DNA from: Stutzerimonas decontaminans
GTDB taxonomy: Bacteria; Pseudomonadota; Gammaproteobacteria; Pseudomonadales; Pseudomonadaceae
Reading direction: 5' to 3'
Assembly (NCBI RefSeq): GCF_000661915.1
Contig: NZ_CP007509.1
Location: 4,291,501 to 4,355,500 of the forward strand
Length of the DNA: 64,000 nucleotides
The notes below the pieces were generated by a model. The model was given only the letters and a program-made list of their open reading frames with translations. It had not been told where the DNA came from and did not search any database. How positions within the stretch are numbered: position 1 is the stretch's first letter; every line of letters starts with the position of its first letter. Positions 32,582 through 41,648 of this stretch are shown here, piece by piece. The position numbers were made by a program, and so were the translations under genes.

Positions 32582-34500
32582 GGCGCTCGTACCGTAGCCA
32601 CCTTGGGGCTGGCCAGGCCGGTGAGGTGTTCATGCAGCACGCGGCGAATTTCGATGATCGCCTGCGGTGTTTCCTGCACGCTGTGCCACGATGGCACGAC
32701 CAGCTCCGAGTCGGCGCCAGCCAGGTGCGAGCTGGCGTACGGCACCACGCCGTCACTGGACAGCAGGACCTCGAGGTCTGGCGTGTAGTTGCCGATGATC
32801 GAGTGATAGTGCACTCGTGGCGAAATGGGCAGGTCGGCTGCGGCCTTGACGAAGGGGTCCTGGTTGCTCAGGTTGTCGATGCTGTTGAGGGGGCGCACCA
32901 ACGCGACCGGTGCCGCCGCATTGGGGTCAACCAGCACTTGGGCAACCTCCTTGAAACGGTTCAACATCGACACCGGCATCTTCACCAGCCCTGCGGCCCA
33001 GCGCGACACGCGATTTTCGGCAAACGGGGTACCCCGGTGTGGCGCCGCAGCGAATACGGCCCGGCTCACCTGAGGCAATGGCTCGAAATACAGGTAGGGC
33101 CCGAGCTTCGCCCGGGCTTTTTCCAGGCGCGCGCCTTGCATCCCGTAACTTCCCAGCATGGCATCCCACAACTGGTCACCCGATGAGGACAGCATCAGCC
33201 GTGACAACACGCCCCCCATGCTGTGCCCGACCAGCACCATATCGTGGCTGGCCTTGGCCGTGCCTTGCGGATCGAAATTCGCCAAGGTCTGCTCGATGGC
33301 CTCGCGGATGGCCTGATTGTTGACGGCCAGCGGCAGGTTGGTCGGGTAGTAGACCTGCCAGATCTGGTAATTGCGGCGCAGTTCCTCGTCGCCCAGCACT
33401 TCATTGGCCACGTTGATCCAGGCCTCCGGGCTGCTGGCCAGGCCATGCAGCATGACCACGATGCGCCGGTCGGGATCGAACGGCTGCAGCAGGTAGACAT
33501 GGGGGCGTTCCAACACTTCGCCGCGTCCGACCAGAGTCAGCAGGGACTGCCGGGCAAACCCGGAACGCGCCAGCCACAGGCCATAGCCCGACGTGAAGTT
33601 GGCCGCCAGGGGCGCCTGCACACCTGCCATGTCCACCGAATCCTGCCGGTAGGGGTCATAACCGATCACTTCCACCTGATAGGTGGACAACACCTGCTCC
33701 AGGGACTCCCCGGGAAAGCGCGCCACGGCAGTAATCGCCGGGAAGGGGGTTTCGCTCCAGGGTATTTCATCGCTCCCCTTGCTCACCACGCGCTTGGCCG
33801 TCACCGCTACCAACTCGGCACCCAGTCCATCCCGACGGTACTGGTTGCGCAACCCGCCAAAGGACAGGGACGCAGCCGGAATCAGCTCCTTCGGCAACAG
33901 GCGGTCATCGGCCAGCCTCACATCGGTCATGCGCCCGCCGATCGTCCAGCGCCCGGTCTTGAGGCGGAAATTACCCTGAGTGTCCTCGGGTGATGGTGGC
34001 CGTCCACGGTAGCGATCGAAGACCTCGACGAGCGCCTGCTGCACCGAAAAGTTGTAGTAGTCGCGCACCTGCGTCTGCCGGTCTTCCAGGGCGCGCTGGC
34101 TCGGTGTGCGGGTGGTCAGGAAGAGGTAGGCGTAGGCATACCGGGCACTCTCCAGGTAGGCATCGGTGCGGGCCTCCGCCGCCATCACCTTGCCGCCGTC
34201 CTGGGCTTCCTTCAGCCACAGCTCGGCCAGCGTGGAAAGCCGCTGTTCGTCACGCAACCCCGTTGTGCTGTCCAGCGCCTCGCGGCAGGCCGGCAGGTCA
34301 GCAAGGCAGCGCTTCTCATCACTGCCCACGACCTGCAGGGCAGCAACCGCCGAAGCACTGAGGTTGCCGGTGGTCAACACATCACCGCGGCGCTGGGCCA
34401 GGTAATCATTGTTGCTGACCGCCGTGACCTTGACCCCTGCACACCCGGCCAGCACTAGAACCAGCAGGACTGACGGAAAGCAACGCAGTGAACGACTCAC
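32578..34500 (-). CDS. Lipoprotein alpha/beta hydrolase (lipase-like)
   Basis: About 640 residues if started at the GTG at 34500, which gives a compact lipoprotein signal (SRSLRCFPSVLLVLVLAGC) with Cys at the lipobox. The frame opens at ATG 34605, adding 35 polar residues before it. No good ribosome binding site distinguishes the two. The C-terminal half holds a lipase fold: VVMLHGLASSPEAW (oxyanion), LVGHSMGGVLSRLM (nucleophile Ser) and late SSDGVVPY and SWHSVQE for Asp and His. The N-terminal ~300 residues are helical and unassigned. It is probably outer-membrane or periplasmic, and first in a coupled three-gene operon. Confidence 0.75.
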   Translation of the reverse strand: MSRSLRCFPSVLLVLVLAGCAGVKVTAVSNNDYLAQRRGDVLTTGNLSASAVAALQVVGSDEKRCLADLPACREALDSTTGLRDEQRLSTLAELWLKEAQDGGKVMAAEARTDAYLESARYAYAYLFLTTRTPSQRALEDRQTQVRDYYNFSVQQALVEVFDRYRGRPPSPEDTQGNFRLKTGRWTIGGRMTDVRLADDRLLPKELIPAASLSFGGLRNQYRRDGLGAELVAVTAKRVVSKGSDEIPWSETPFPAITAVARFPGESLEQVLSTYQVEVIGYDPYRQDSVDMAGVQAPLAANFTSGYGLWLARSGFARQSLLTLVGRGEVLERPHVYLLQPFDPDRRIVVMLHGLASSPEAWINVANEVLGDEELRRNYQIWQVYYPTNLPLAVNNQAIREAIEQTLANFDPQGTAKASHDMVLVGHSMGGVLSRLMLSSSGDQLWDAMLGSYGMQGARLEKARAKLGPYLYFEPLPQVSRAVFAAAPHRGTPFAENRVSRWAAGLVKMPVSMLNRFKEVAQVLVDPNAAAPVALVRPLNSIDNLSNQDPFVKAAADLPISPRVHYHSIIGNYTPDLEVLLSSDGVVPYASSHLAGADSELVVPSWHSVQETPQAIIEIRRVLHEHLTGLASPKVATVRAP

Positions 34501-34800
34501 AGTGAACGAAGTGGTGGTATAAGTTGAAGAGCTCACAATCGGTAGATACCCATTACGTCGGAGATGGCGCGGATCATCACGATCCGCATATGGTTCAGAC
34601 GCCATCTCGACTGATACAGCGCGAAGTGATTCTGCTGGCGGTAGATGCCAGCCCCAAGTAAGTATCTGCGAATATCTTACGGCCTTATATCCGAAAAACT
34701 AAAACAACCAATTATCCCCGCATTAACAATATATCTACACCGGGAGAGGCCTGAGATAATACCTGCCACAGACACTCCGACTCATAATGAGACGCTACAC
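34501..34800. other. Divergent promoter region between the hydrolase operon and phaR
   Basis: No gene is supported. The in-frame extension of phaR back to 34645 has no PhaR similarity. The stretch 34670-34760 is AT-richer than its surroundings, as expected for promoters. A small hairpin CTGGC-N7-GCCAG lies near 34635-34655. Confidence 0.45.
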
Positions 34801-35325
34801 ATGTCCGATGACGGCCACAGAGCCCCACGCCTGATCAAGAAATACGCCAACCGCCGTTTGTACGACACCCATACCAGCACCCACGTCACCCTCCCCGACA
34901 TCCGCCAGTTGGTCATCGACGAAGTACCGTTCCAGGTGGTCGACGCCAAGACTGGCGAGGATCTGACTCGCAGCATCCTGCTGCAGATCATTCAGGAAGC
35001 GGAAAGCGACGGCGAGCCGCTCTTCTCCAGCGATATGCTCAAGGGCATCATCCGTTTCTATGGCCCATTCCAGGGCATGCTCGGCAACTATCTGGAAAAG
35101 AGCATCCAGACTGTGATCGAAATCCAGACCCAGACCGGGGTGCAATCCTCACAGGCCTGGAGCGACTTTATGCACAAGCAGGTGCCCGTCATGCAGGAGA
35201 TGATGAGCCAGTACGTAGAACAGTCGAAGAAGCTCTACTTGGGCACCCAGAACCTATTCGGTATGTTCGGCGGCATCCCACCCGGCAATTTCAGGCAGAC
35301 GAAAAAAGACGGTGATGAGCAATGA
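34801..35325 (+). CDS. phaR: Polyhydroxyalkanoate synthesis repressor
   Basis: 174 residues. LIKKYANRRLYDTHTSTHVT is the unmistakable start of the PHB accumulation regulatory domain (PF07879). It continues with QVVDAKTGEDLTRSILLQII and a C-terminal PHB_acc part (FYGPFQGMLGNYLEKSI). PhaR binds both DNA and PHB granules and represses phasin genes until polymer appears. The phasin gene is its convergent neighbour. The stop codon lies within the shared terminator hairpin. Confidence 0.92.
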   Translation: MSDDGHRAPRLIKKYANRRLYDTHTSTHVTLPDIRQLVIDEVPFQVVDAKTGEDLTRSILLQIIQEAESDGEPLFSSDMLKGIIRFYGPFQGMLGNYLEKSIQTVIEIQTQTGVQSSQAWSDFMHKQVPVMQEMMSQYVEQSKKLYLGTQNLFGMFGGIPPGNFRQTKKDGDEQ

Positions 35326-35339
35326 AACTCATCACCGTC
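35303..35339. terminator. Bidirectional terminator between phaR and the phasin gene
   Basis: GACGGTGATGAG (35308-35319) and CTCATCACCGTC (35328-35339) form a 12-bp perfect stem. An A6 run at 35302-35307 gives a U-run on the minus strand for the phasin transcript. The stem overlaps the phaR stop. Confidence 0.85.
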
Positions 35340-35359
35340 CGTGACACGGCCGCCCTGCC

Positions 35360-35926
35360 TTACTTGCGCCCGCCCGCAGCCTTGCCGGCTTCACGAGTGG
35401 CCTGACCGGCCGCGGAAGCGGCGGCAGCGATGCCGTTCTCAGCGATCTCGGCTGCCTGCTTGGCGGCTTTCTGCGCGCTTTCATAGACACTGCCGGCGCT
35501 TTCCAGTGCCGACTTGAGCACGGCTACCGCCGGTTCCGCACCCGCCGGGGCGTTTTTGGCGATAACGTCCACCAGTTCCCGCACCTGCTTGGTGCCCGCC
35601 TCGACCTGGCGCTCGGCAAGCTTGGCGATATCCGCCTGCGTGCTGGAGACCAGATCGTACACCTCGCGATTGAACTCCAGCAGGCGCTCCGCCTGGGCTG
35701 CCGGCTGAGCGAAGGACGCCTGCAACTCGGCGAAGGCCTGCGGGTCACGCACTGACAGCAGCTTGCGCAAGCTGTCGAACTGCTCGCCACTGGAAGCGCG
35801 TAGCGCCTTGAATTGCAACTGACTGAGCTGCTCGACGCTCTCGAATACCTTGCCACTGATCTGCTGCAGCAGGTCAAGGTTGGCTTTCTGTGCGCTTTGC
35901 AGTTTTTCCGAATCAAAAAAAGACAT
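35360..35926 (-). CDS. Phasin family protein
   Basis: 188 residues from the ATG at 35926, preceded by GGAGATC. It opens MSFFDSEKLQSAQKANLDLL and is entirely amphipathic helix, with LASAs such as FESVEQLSQLQFKALRASS and a C-terminal Ala-rich stretch (NGIAAAASAAGQATREAG). This is the PF09361/TIGR01841 phasin pattern: small proteins coating PHB granules. The frame is open to 36037, but the upstream residues are not phasin-like. Confidence 0.88.
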   Translation of the reverse strand: MSFFDSEKLQSAQKANLDLLQQISGKVFESVEQLSQLQFKALRASSGEQFDSLRKLLSVRDPQAFAELQASFAQPAAQAERLLEFNREVYDLVSSTQADIAKLAERQVEAGTKQVRELVDVIAKNAPAGAEPAVAVLKSALESAGSVYESAQKAAKQAAEIAENGIAAAASAAGQATREAGKAAGGRK

Positions 35927-36173
35927 GGTCGGATCTCCTGGCAATGGGGAAGGCCACCTACGGCCTGACACGCGAAAGCCATCCATGATGGAGCTGCCGC
36001 GCCAGCATAATATTGCACCGCACAAAAAAGATCGCAAGAGCTTTTTTGCACTGCAAAAAAATTTTGCCCAAGCCGCAGCGATTCGCTATAAACCTAGCCT
36101 TAACGCCATGCAGCCTCTCCAAGGGGAGGATTGAGCGCAGGCCTTTAGCACGCCACCGAGATAGGAAATGCTC

Positions 36174-38723
36174 ATGAGCCAGGAAAGTTTTTTTGCGAAG
36201 CGAGAAGACAGCTTTTCCTCATTCCATAATCTGTTCGAACACCTCAGCCGTCTGCAGCAGTTGCACGGCAAGCTTATGCTCGATGCCTTCGGCCAACGCC
36301 ATGCGGCCCTGCTCGCGCCCCTCAACGAAGGTCGCCTGCGTGCCCCCAGCCCGGGAGACTGCTGGGAATACCTGGTCGACTGCGGGCAACGCGGCCTGCT
36401 GTTCTGGGATGCACTGCGCCAGCGTGGCGACAATACCCTGGCCCACGAGCGCGCCGGCTATCCCCTGCTGCTCAAGTTTCCCTACGAGGTGCTGATCGAC
36501 GGCCACGACCTGCCTCATCCGGTCAACTATTCCCTGCTGCGCATCCTTCCAACGGCTGACCAGCCAAGCGATGCCACGCGTCAGCCGGTCATCGTCATCG
36601 ATCCGCGCGGCGGTCATGGCGCCGGCATCGGCGGCTTCAAGCAAGACTCCGAAATTGGCGAAAGCCTGCGCGCCGGGCATCCGACCTATTTCATCGCCTT
36701 CAGCCATGCCCCCGCGCCCGGCCAGACCCTGCTCGACATCGCCGAGGCCGAAGCCCGCTATATCGAAACGGTCAGCGCGCGCCATCCCGAGGCCGGCAAG
36801 CCGGTGGTGATCGGCAACTGCCAGGCCGGCTGGGCGCTGATGGGCCTGGCGGCGGCACGTCCGGAACTGCCGGGCCTGGTGATCGTCAACGGTGCGCCGC
36901 TGTCCTACTGGGCCGGCGTCAACGGGCGCAACCCGATGCGCTATGCCGGCGGCCTGCTCGGCGGCGCCTGGATGACCCGCCTGGGCAGCGACCTGGGCAA
37001 CGGCCGCTTCGACGGCACCTGGCTGGTCAGCAACTTCGAGAGCCTGAACCCGGCCAACACCTACTGGAGCAAGTACTACAACCTGTTCCGCGACGTCGAC
37101 GCCGAAACCCCGCGCTTTCTCGATTTCGAACGCTGGTGGGGCAGCCCGACCCTGCTCAACAGCGAGGAGATCGAGGTGATCGTCGACGACCTGTTCATCG
37201 GCAACCGCCTGGCCGGCGGTTCCGGTCGCACGAGCGGCATCGATCTGAAACGCATCGAGGCGCCCGTGGTGGTGTTCTGCTCGTACGGCGACAACATCAC
37301 TCCGCCGCAGCAGGCACTGAACTGGATAGCCGACGTCTACCCCAGCGACCTGGCACTGCGCAGCGCCGGACGCACCATCGTCTACCTGCAGCATGCCAGC
37401 ATCGGCCACCTGGGCATCTTCGTCTCCGGCAAGGTCGCCCGGCGCGAACACCGGCAGCTGCTCGGCGCCATCGATGCCATCGCCCTGCTGTCGCCTGGCC
37501 TGTACGAGTTGATGATCGACGATCTACCGGCATCCCCCAGTGGTGACCAGGCGTATCAGGTACATTTCGAGTCCCGGCGTATCGCCGATATTCTCGCCCA
37601 CGATGAAGATGGCCGAAGCGACGAGCGTGAATTCGCCCTGGTCGACCGCGTCTCCGGACTCAACAGCACGCTTTACGACTGGTTCGTGCGGCCCTGGATG
37701 CGCAGGGCGATCAACGAACCACTCGCCGAATCCCTGCGCAAGAGCCACCCATTTCACCAGCAGCAGATCGTCTGGAGCAGCCTCAATCCAGCCCTCTGGT
37801 GGCTGGCGGGAAGCGCGGCCCTGACCCGCACCAATCGCCGCCCGGCATCCCCCAACAACCCCCTGCTTGCCTGGCAAGAGGTATTCTCCAGCGTCATCGA
37901 GGCCCAGCTCGATGGTTATCGCGACATCCGCGATGCATCCCAGGAGTTGCTCTTCCACAGCTTCTACGGCGGGCTGAGCACCCTGACCGGAGGGCAAGCA
38001 CCGCGCTCGCAACAGAGCCACATAGAACAACGGGACAAGGCTCTGATCGAGCATCTGCACGACTCGCTTCTCCAGGGTGGGGAGCGGGAAGCGCTCATTC
38101 GCATTTTCTGCCTGCTCGCACGTGCCAGCGGCAGGTTCGGCAAAGAACGCATCGAAGAGCTCGCCCAGCGCGCTCGCACGCTCTCGCAACAGCTCGGCAT
38201 CGACCCTCTCGCCGTACGTGACAGCGTCCGCCTGCAGGATCTACTGGTCTTCGCCCACCCCGAGGAAAGCCTGAACACCTTGCCCCTTTTGCTAGCCAAG
38301 GCCAGCCAGCGTGAAGTCGTCCTGACAGCCGCCACGCACCTCGTGCCTGAGTTGCTGTACGCCGAGGGTGCCGTGGGTGATCTTTGGCGTCGGTTGCATG
38401 ATCTGCTCGAACACCCATTGCCGGATTTCGCCCAACCATCCGTGCCACTCATCACGGTGGACAGCCCGCCAGAGCAAATCCAGGCAAGCCTGCGCCTCCC
38501 CGAGGCGGACGCCCCTACGTCCAAGGCCGCCACGCGACCAAGGAAGAAAAATGCCGCCCGGCCTGCCAAGGCGCAGGCACAGACTGATGCCAGCCCGCCC
38601 CCGGCAGCGACCCGGAGCAGGAGCCCAGTGGCCGCGCCGGAAAAACCAGCACGCATCAAGGCAACCCGCTCCGCGCCCGCACCTGGCCTCGCGAGCCCGG
38701 ACAAGGGAGGCAACGCCGAATGA
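36174..38723 (+). CDS. DUF3141 protein (PHA synthase-like alpha/beta hydrolase)
   Basis: 849 residues from the ATG at 36174 (AGGAA 6 bases before; the ATG at 36168 is too close). Residues ~60-500 look like a PhaC/hydrolase fold: VIVIDPRGGHGAGIGGF, PVVIGNCQAGWALMGLAAA (nucleophile elbow with Cys in place of Ser), VVVFCSYGDNITPP (acid) and HASIGHLGIFVSG (His). The rest is helical, ending in a Lys/Pro/Ala-rich tail that could contact polymer or DNA. Its role is not settled. It overlaps the pta gene by 4 bases, so it heads a DUF3141-pta-ackA-fabI operon. Confidence 0.8.
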   Translation: MSQESFFAKREDSFSSFHNLFEHLSRLQQLHGKLMLDAFGQRHAALLAPLNEGRLRAPSPGDCWEYLVDCGQRGLLFWDALRQRGDNTLAHERAGYPLLLKFPYEVLIDGHDLPHPVNYSLLRILPTADQPSDATRQPVIVIDPRGGHGAGIGGFKQDSEIGESLRAGHPTYFIAFSHAPAPGQTLLDIAEAEARYIETVSARHPEAGKPVVIGNCQAGWALMGLAAARPELPGLVIVNGAPLSYWAGVNGRNPMRYAGGLLGGAWMTRLGSDLGNGRFDGTWLVSNFESLNPANTYWSKYYNLFRDVDAETPRFLDFERWWGSPTLLNSEEIEVIVDDLFIGNRLAGGSGRTSGIDLKRIEAPVVVFCSYGDNITPPQQALNWIADVYPSDLALRSAGRTIVYLQHASIGHLGIFVSGKVARREHRQLLGAIDAIALLSPGLYELMIDDLPASPSGDQAYQVHFESRRIADILAHDEDGRSDEREFALVDRVSGLNSTLYDWFVRPWMRRAINEPLAESLRKSHPFHQQQIVWSSLNPALWWLAGSAALTRTNRRPASPNNPLLAWQEVFSSVIEAQLDGYRDIRDASQELLFHSFYGGLSTLTGGQAPRSQQSHIEQRDKALIEHLHDSLLQGGEREALIRIFCLLARASGRFGKERIEELAQRARTLSQQLGIDPLAVRDSVRLQDLLVFAHPEESLNTLPLLLAKASQREVVLTAATHLVPELLYAEGAVGDLWRRLHDLLEHPLPDFAQPSVPLITVDSPPEQIQASLRLPEADAPTSKAATRPRKKNAARPAKAQAQTDASPPPAATRSRSPVAAPEKPARIKATRSAPAPGLASPDKGGNAE

Positions 38724-39652
38724 GCTTGGATCACTACCAGGCGCTGCTGAACCGCTGCGCCGAGATTGGCCCGCTGCCCACCATCGTCGTGCATCCTTGC
38801 GAGGCGAACGCGCTACGCGGGGCGCTGGAGGCCACCCAGGCCGGGCTGATCACACCGATTCTGGTTGGCCCGCGCCAGAAGATTGCGGCAACCGCCAGCG
38901 AAGCCGGTCTGGATATCGACGGGCTGACCGTGGAGGACGTGCCACACAGCCACGCCGCCGCCGAGCGTGGTGTCGCCCTGATCCGCCAAGGCCGTGGCGA
39001 GTTGCTGATGAAAGGCAGCCTGCACAGCGATGAACTGCTGCATGCCGTGGCCGACCGCGAAAACGGTCTGCGCACGGAACGGCGCCTCAGCCATGTGTTC
39101 GCCATGAGCGTGCCCAGCTACCACAAGCCGCTGTTCGTCACCGACGCGGCGGTCAACATCTTCCCCGGCCTGGAAGACAAGGCCGACATCTGCCGCAATG
39201 TGATCCAGATGCTGCACGCTCTCGGCATCGAACAGCCCAAGGTGGCGCTGCTGTCGGCGGTGGAAACCGTCACCGCCAAGCTGCCTTCAACCCTGGAGGC
39301 CGCCGCACTGGTGGTCATGTCCCGGCGCGGACAGATCGACGGCGCGCTGCTCGACGGGCCACTGGCCTTCGACAATGCGATCAACGCCGAAGCCGCGCGG
39401 GTCAAGGGTATCCACTCAGAAGTCGCCGGCGACCCGGACATCCTGCTGGTACCGGACATGGAAGCGGGCAACATCCTCGCCAAGCAGCTGATCTATCTAG
39501 CCGGAGCCGAAGCTGCTGGCATCGTCCTTGGCGCCCGAGTACCTATTGTTTTCACCAGCCGCGCTGACAGTCCAAGAGCGCGCATCGCCAGTTGTGGGCT
39601 GGCCGTGCTACTTGCCGAAGCACGGCGCGCTCGCCTGGGGATACCTGTATGA
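38720..39652 (+). CDS. pta: Phosphate acetyl/butyryltransferase
   Basis: 310 residues, the short PTA_PTB form without the N-terminal DRTGG/BioD-like regions of long Pta. Motifs: PTIVVHPCEANALRGAL, ELLMKGSLHSDELLHAV, RRLSHVFAMSVPSY, LVVMSRRGQIDGALLDGPLA and ILLVPDMEAGNIL. Swaps CoA for phosphate on an acyl group. With ackA directly downstream the likely substrate is acetyl-CoA, though butyryl-CoA use cannot be excluded. The gene overlaps both neighbours by ATGA, giving tight coupling. Confidence 0.85.
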   Translation: MSLDHYQALLNRCAEIGPLPTIVVHPCEANALRGALEATQAGLITPILVGPRQKIAATASEAGLDIDGLTVEDVPHSHAAAERGVALIRQGRGELLMKGSLHSDELLHAVADRENGLRTERRLSHVFAMSVPSYHKPLFVTDAAVNIFPGLEDKADICRNVIQMLHALGIEQPKVALLSAVETVTAKLPSTLEAAALVVMSRRGQIDGALLDGPLAFDNAINAEAARVKGIHSEVAGDPDILLVPDMEAGNILAKQLIYLAGAEAAGIVLGARVPIVFTSRADSPRARIASCGLAVLLAEARRARLGIPV

Positions 39653-40857
39653 GCCCTGTTCAGGACGAACTCATCGTCACCGTCAACGCAGGCTCTTCGA
39701 GCATTAAGACCGGCCTATTCTCCGGTCGCCGGGGCGAAGATCAACCTCGCTTGCTGGCGCGCGGAAAGCTGGACGGGATTGGCGTGGCGCCACGTCTACA
39801 GGTCGTCATGGCCGACGGAACGATAATGCAGGACACGAGTTTCGAGCCGGAACAGATTGCCAATATGCAGGCGGCCTTCCAGCAGATTTATCGTGTCCTT
39901 GAAGAAGGCCTACAGGATCGCCCACCGGTGCTGATCGGCCATCGTGTGGTGCACGGGGGCATGGATTTCAGCGCACCGGTGCGCGTGGATCACACTACAC
40001 TGGCACGTCTGAAGACGCTGGAGCCTCTGGCACCACTGCATCAACCGCACAACCTCGCGGCAATCCATGCCGCGCTCGAGCACGACCCTCAACTGCCCCA
40101 GATCGCCTGCTTCGACACGGCTTTCCATGCTGGACGCAATGAAATCAGTCAACTCTTCGGCTTGCCCTACGCGCTATACGAACAGGGCGTACGCCGTTAC
40201 GGCTTTCATGGCCTGTCCTTCGAATACGTCAGCCAGCGCCTAATCGACAAAACACCGGAGCTCGCTACTGGCAAGCTGGTCATCGCTCACCTAGGCAATG
40301 GTTCCAGCCTTTGCGCTATCGAAGCTGGCCGCAGCATCGAAATGACAACAGGTTTTAGTGCTCTCGACGGCTTACCCATGGGAAGCCGCTGCGGCGCCGT
40401 GGATCCAGGCGTATTGCTGTACCTGCTGGGGCAAGGCATATCTGTTGATGAGCTGGAAAAACTGCTGTACAGACAATCCGGCCTGCTCGGCATATCCGGG
40501 GTCAGCAGCGACATGCGCAAGCTACGCGCCAGCAACGAGCCGCGCGCGGCCCTGGCCATCGACTACTACGCCTACCGTATCGCCCAGGAAGTCGGTCGGC
40601 TTGCCACATGCCTGGGCGGACTGGACGCACTGGTATTCACGGCCGGTATCGGCGAGAAGGATGCTGAGCTGCGTGCCCAGGTACTACAGCATCTCGCGCC
40701 GCTCTTCGGGCTGCAGCTAGACGACACGGCGAACCGACGCAACGCCGAGCTTATATCCGGTACATCCAGCACCCGATCAGTATGGGTCATCCCCACCGAC
40801 GAAGAGAGCATCATCGCGCGCCATAGCTGGCACCTGTATCAGGAGCAACACCCATGA
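39649..40857 (+). CDS. ackA: Acetate kinase
   Basis: 402 residues. Converts acetyl phosphate and ADP to acetate and ATP. ASKHA-fold motifs are VNAGSSSIKTGLF (phosphate 1), GHRVVHGGMDFSAP, ACFDTAFH, RYGFHGLSFEYVS, IAHLGNGSSLCAI (phosphate 2), GSRCGAVDPG and VFTAGIGEKDAELR (adenosine). The start at 39649 overlaps the pta stop. An upstream in-frame start at 39592 inside pta was rejected. Confidence 0.92.
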   Translation: MSPVQDELIVTVNAGSSSIKTGLFSGRRGEDQPRLLARGKLDGIGVAPRLQVVMADGTIMQDTSFEPEQIANMQAAFQQIYRVLEEGLQDRPPVLIGHRVVHGGMDFSAPVRVDHTTLARLKTLEPLAPLHQPHNLAAIHAALEHDPQLPQIACFDTAFHAGRNEISQLFGLPYALYEQGVRRYGFHGLSFEYVSQRLIDKTPELATGKLVIAHLGNGSSLCAIEAGRSIEMTTGFSALDGLPMGSRCGAVDPGVLLYLLGQGISVDELEKLLYRQSGLLGISGVSSDMRKLRASNEPRAALAIDYYAYRIAQEVGRLATCLGGLDALVFTAGIGEKDAELRAQVLQHLAPLFGLQLDDTANRRNAELISGTSSTRSVWVIPTDEESIIARHSWHLYQEQHP

Positions 40858-41633
40858 GCATCAAAGAAAGTCTGTCCCTGGCTGGCAAGCGCGGCCTGGT
40901 GGTAGGCATCGCAAACACCCATTCGATCGCCTGGGGCTGTGCCCAAGCGCTACATGAAATGGGCGCGGAACTGGCCATCACCTGGCTGAATGAGAAAGCC
41001 AGGGCGCATGTCGAGCCCCTGGCGCAACAGGTGCAAGCCAGCGTGCGGATGCCGCTGGACGTCACCCGGCCCGGCGAGCTAGAGGCTCTATTCGAGCACA
41101 TTACAGAGCAATGGGGATCACTGGACTTCGTCGTACACTGCCTGGCCAGCGCACCCAAAGAGGAAATCCGCGGCCGCCTGCTGGACAGTTCCAGCAGCGG
41201 CTTTCAGCAGGCCATGGACATTTCCTGCCACTCCTTCATCCGCATGGCGCACCTGGCCGAGCCGTTGATGCCCCAGGGCGGCAGTCTGGTAACCATGAGT
41301 TACTTGGGAGCCCAGGAAACGATCGAAGGATACGCACTGATGGGCCCAGTCAAAGCCGCCCTGGAATCAAGTGTGCGCTACCTGGCCACCGAGCTGGGGC
41401 CACACAACATCCGCGTGCATGCCATTTCCCCCGGCCCCATGCCGACTCGAGCAGCATCCGGGCTGAAAGACTTTGATCACCTGCTGCAAACCTCTACCCA
41501 TCGCGCGCCCCTGCGCCGCCTAGTCAGCTTGGAAGAAGTCGGCGGTCTGTGCGCATGGCTGGTCAGTAATGCCAGTCAGGGCCAAACTGGCGGCGTCCAC
41601 TTCGTCGATGGCGGCCTGAACATCCTCGGCTAA
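40854..41633 (+). CDS. FabI-type enoyl-ACP reductase / short-chain dehydrogenase
   Basis: 259 residues of the SDR superfamily in the FabI branch: GIANTHSIAWGCAQAL replaces the usual glycine-rich loop, and the active site is Tyr160-x6-Lys167 (EGYALMGPVKAALE). VTMSYLGAQ and AISPGPMPTRAASG also match. It reduces an enoyl thioester with NADH. Placement after pta-ackA suggests a dedicated role near acyl-CoA metabolism rather than housekeeping fatty acid synthesis; that is inference. The normal SAERV segment is diverged here (CLASAPKEEI is kept). Confidence 0.82.
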   Translation: MSIKESLSLAGKRGLVVGIANTHSIAWGCAQALHEMGAELAITWLNEKARAHVEPLAQQVQASVRMPLDVTRPGELEALFEHITEQWGSLDFVVHCLASAPKEEIRGRLLDSSSSGFQQAMDISCHSFIRMAHLAEPLMPQGGSLVTMSYLGAQETIEGYALMGPVKAALESSVRYLATELGPHNIRVHAISPGPMPTRAASGLKDFDHLLQTSTHRAPLRRLVSLEEVGGLCAWLVSNASQGQTGGVHFVDGGLNILG

Positions 41634-41648
41634 CCGCAAGGACTCTTC

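Noticed and set aside
34645..34800. Longer N-terminus for PhaR
   Set aside because: The extension lacks similarity to PhaR, which begins normally at the ATG at 34801.
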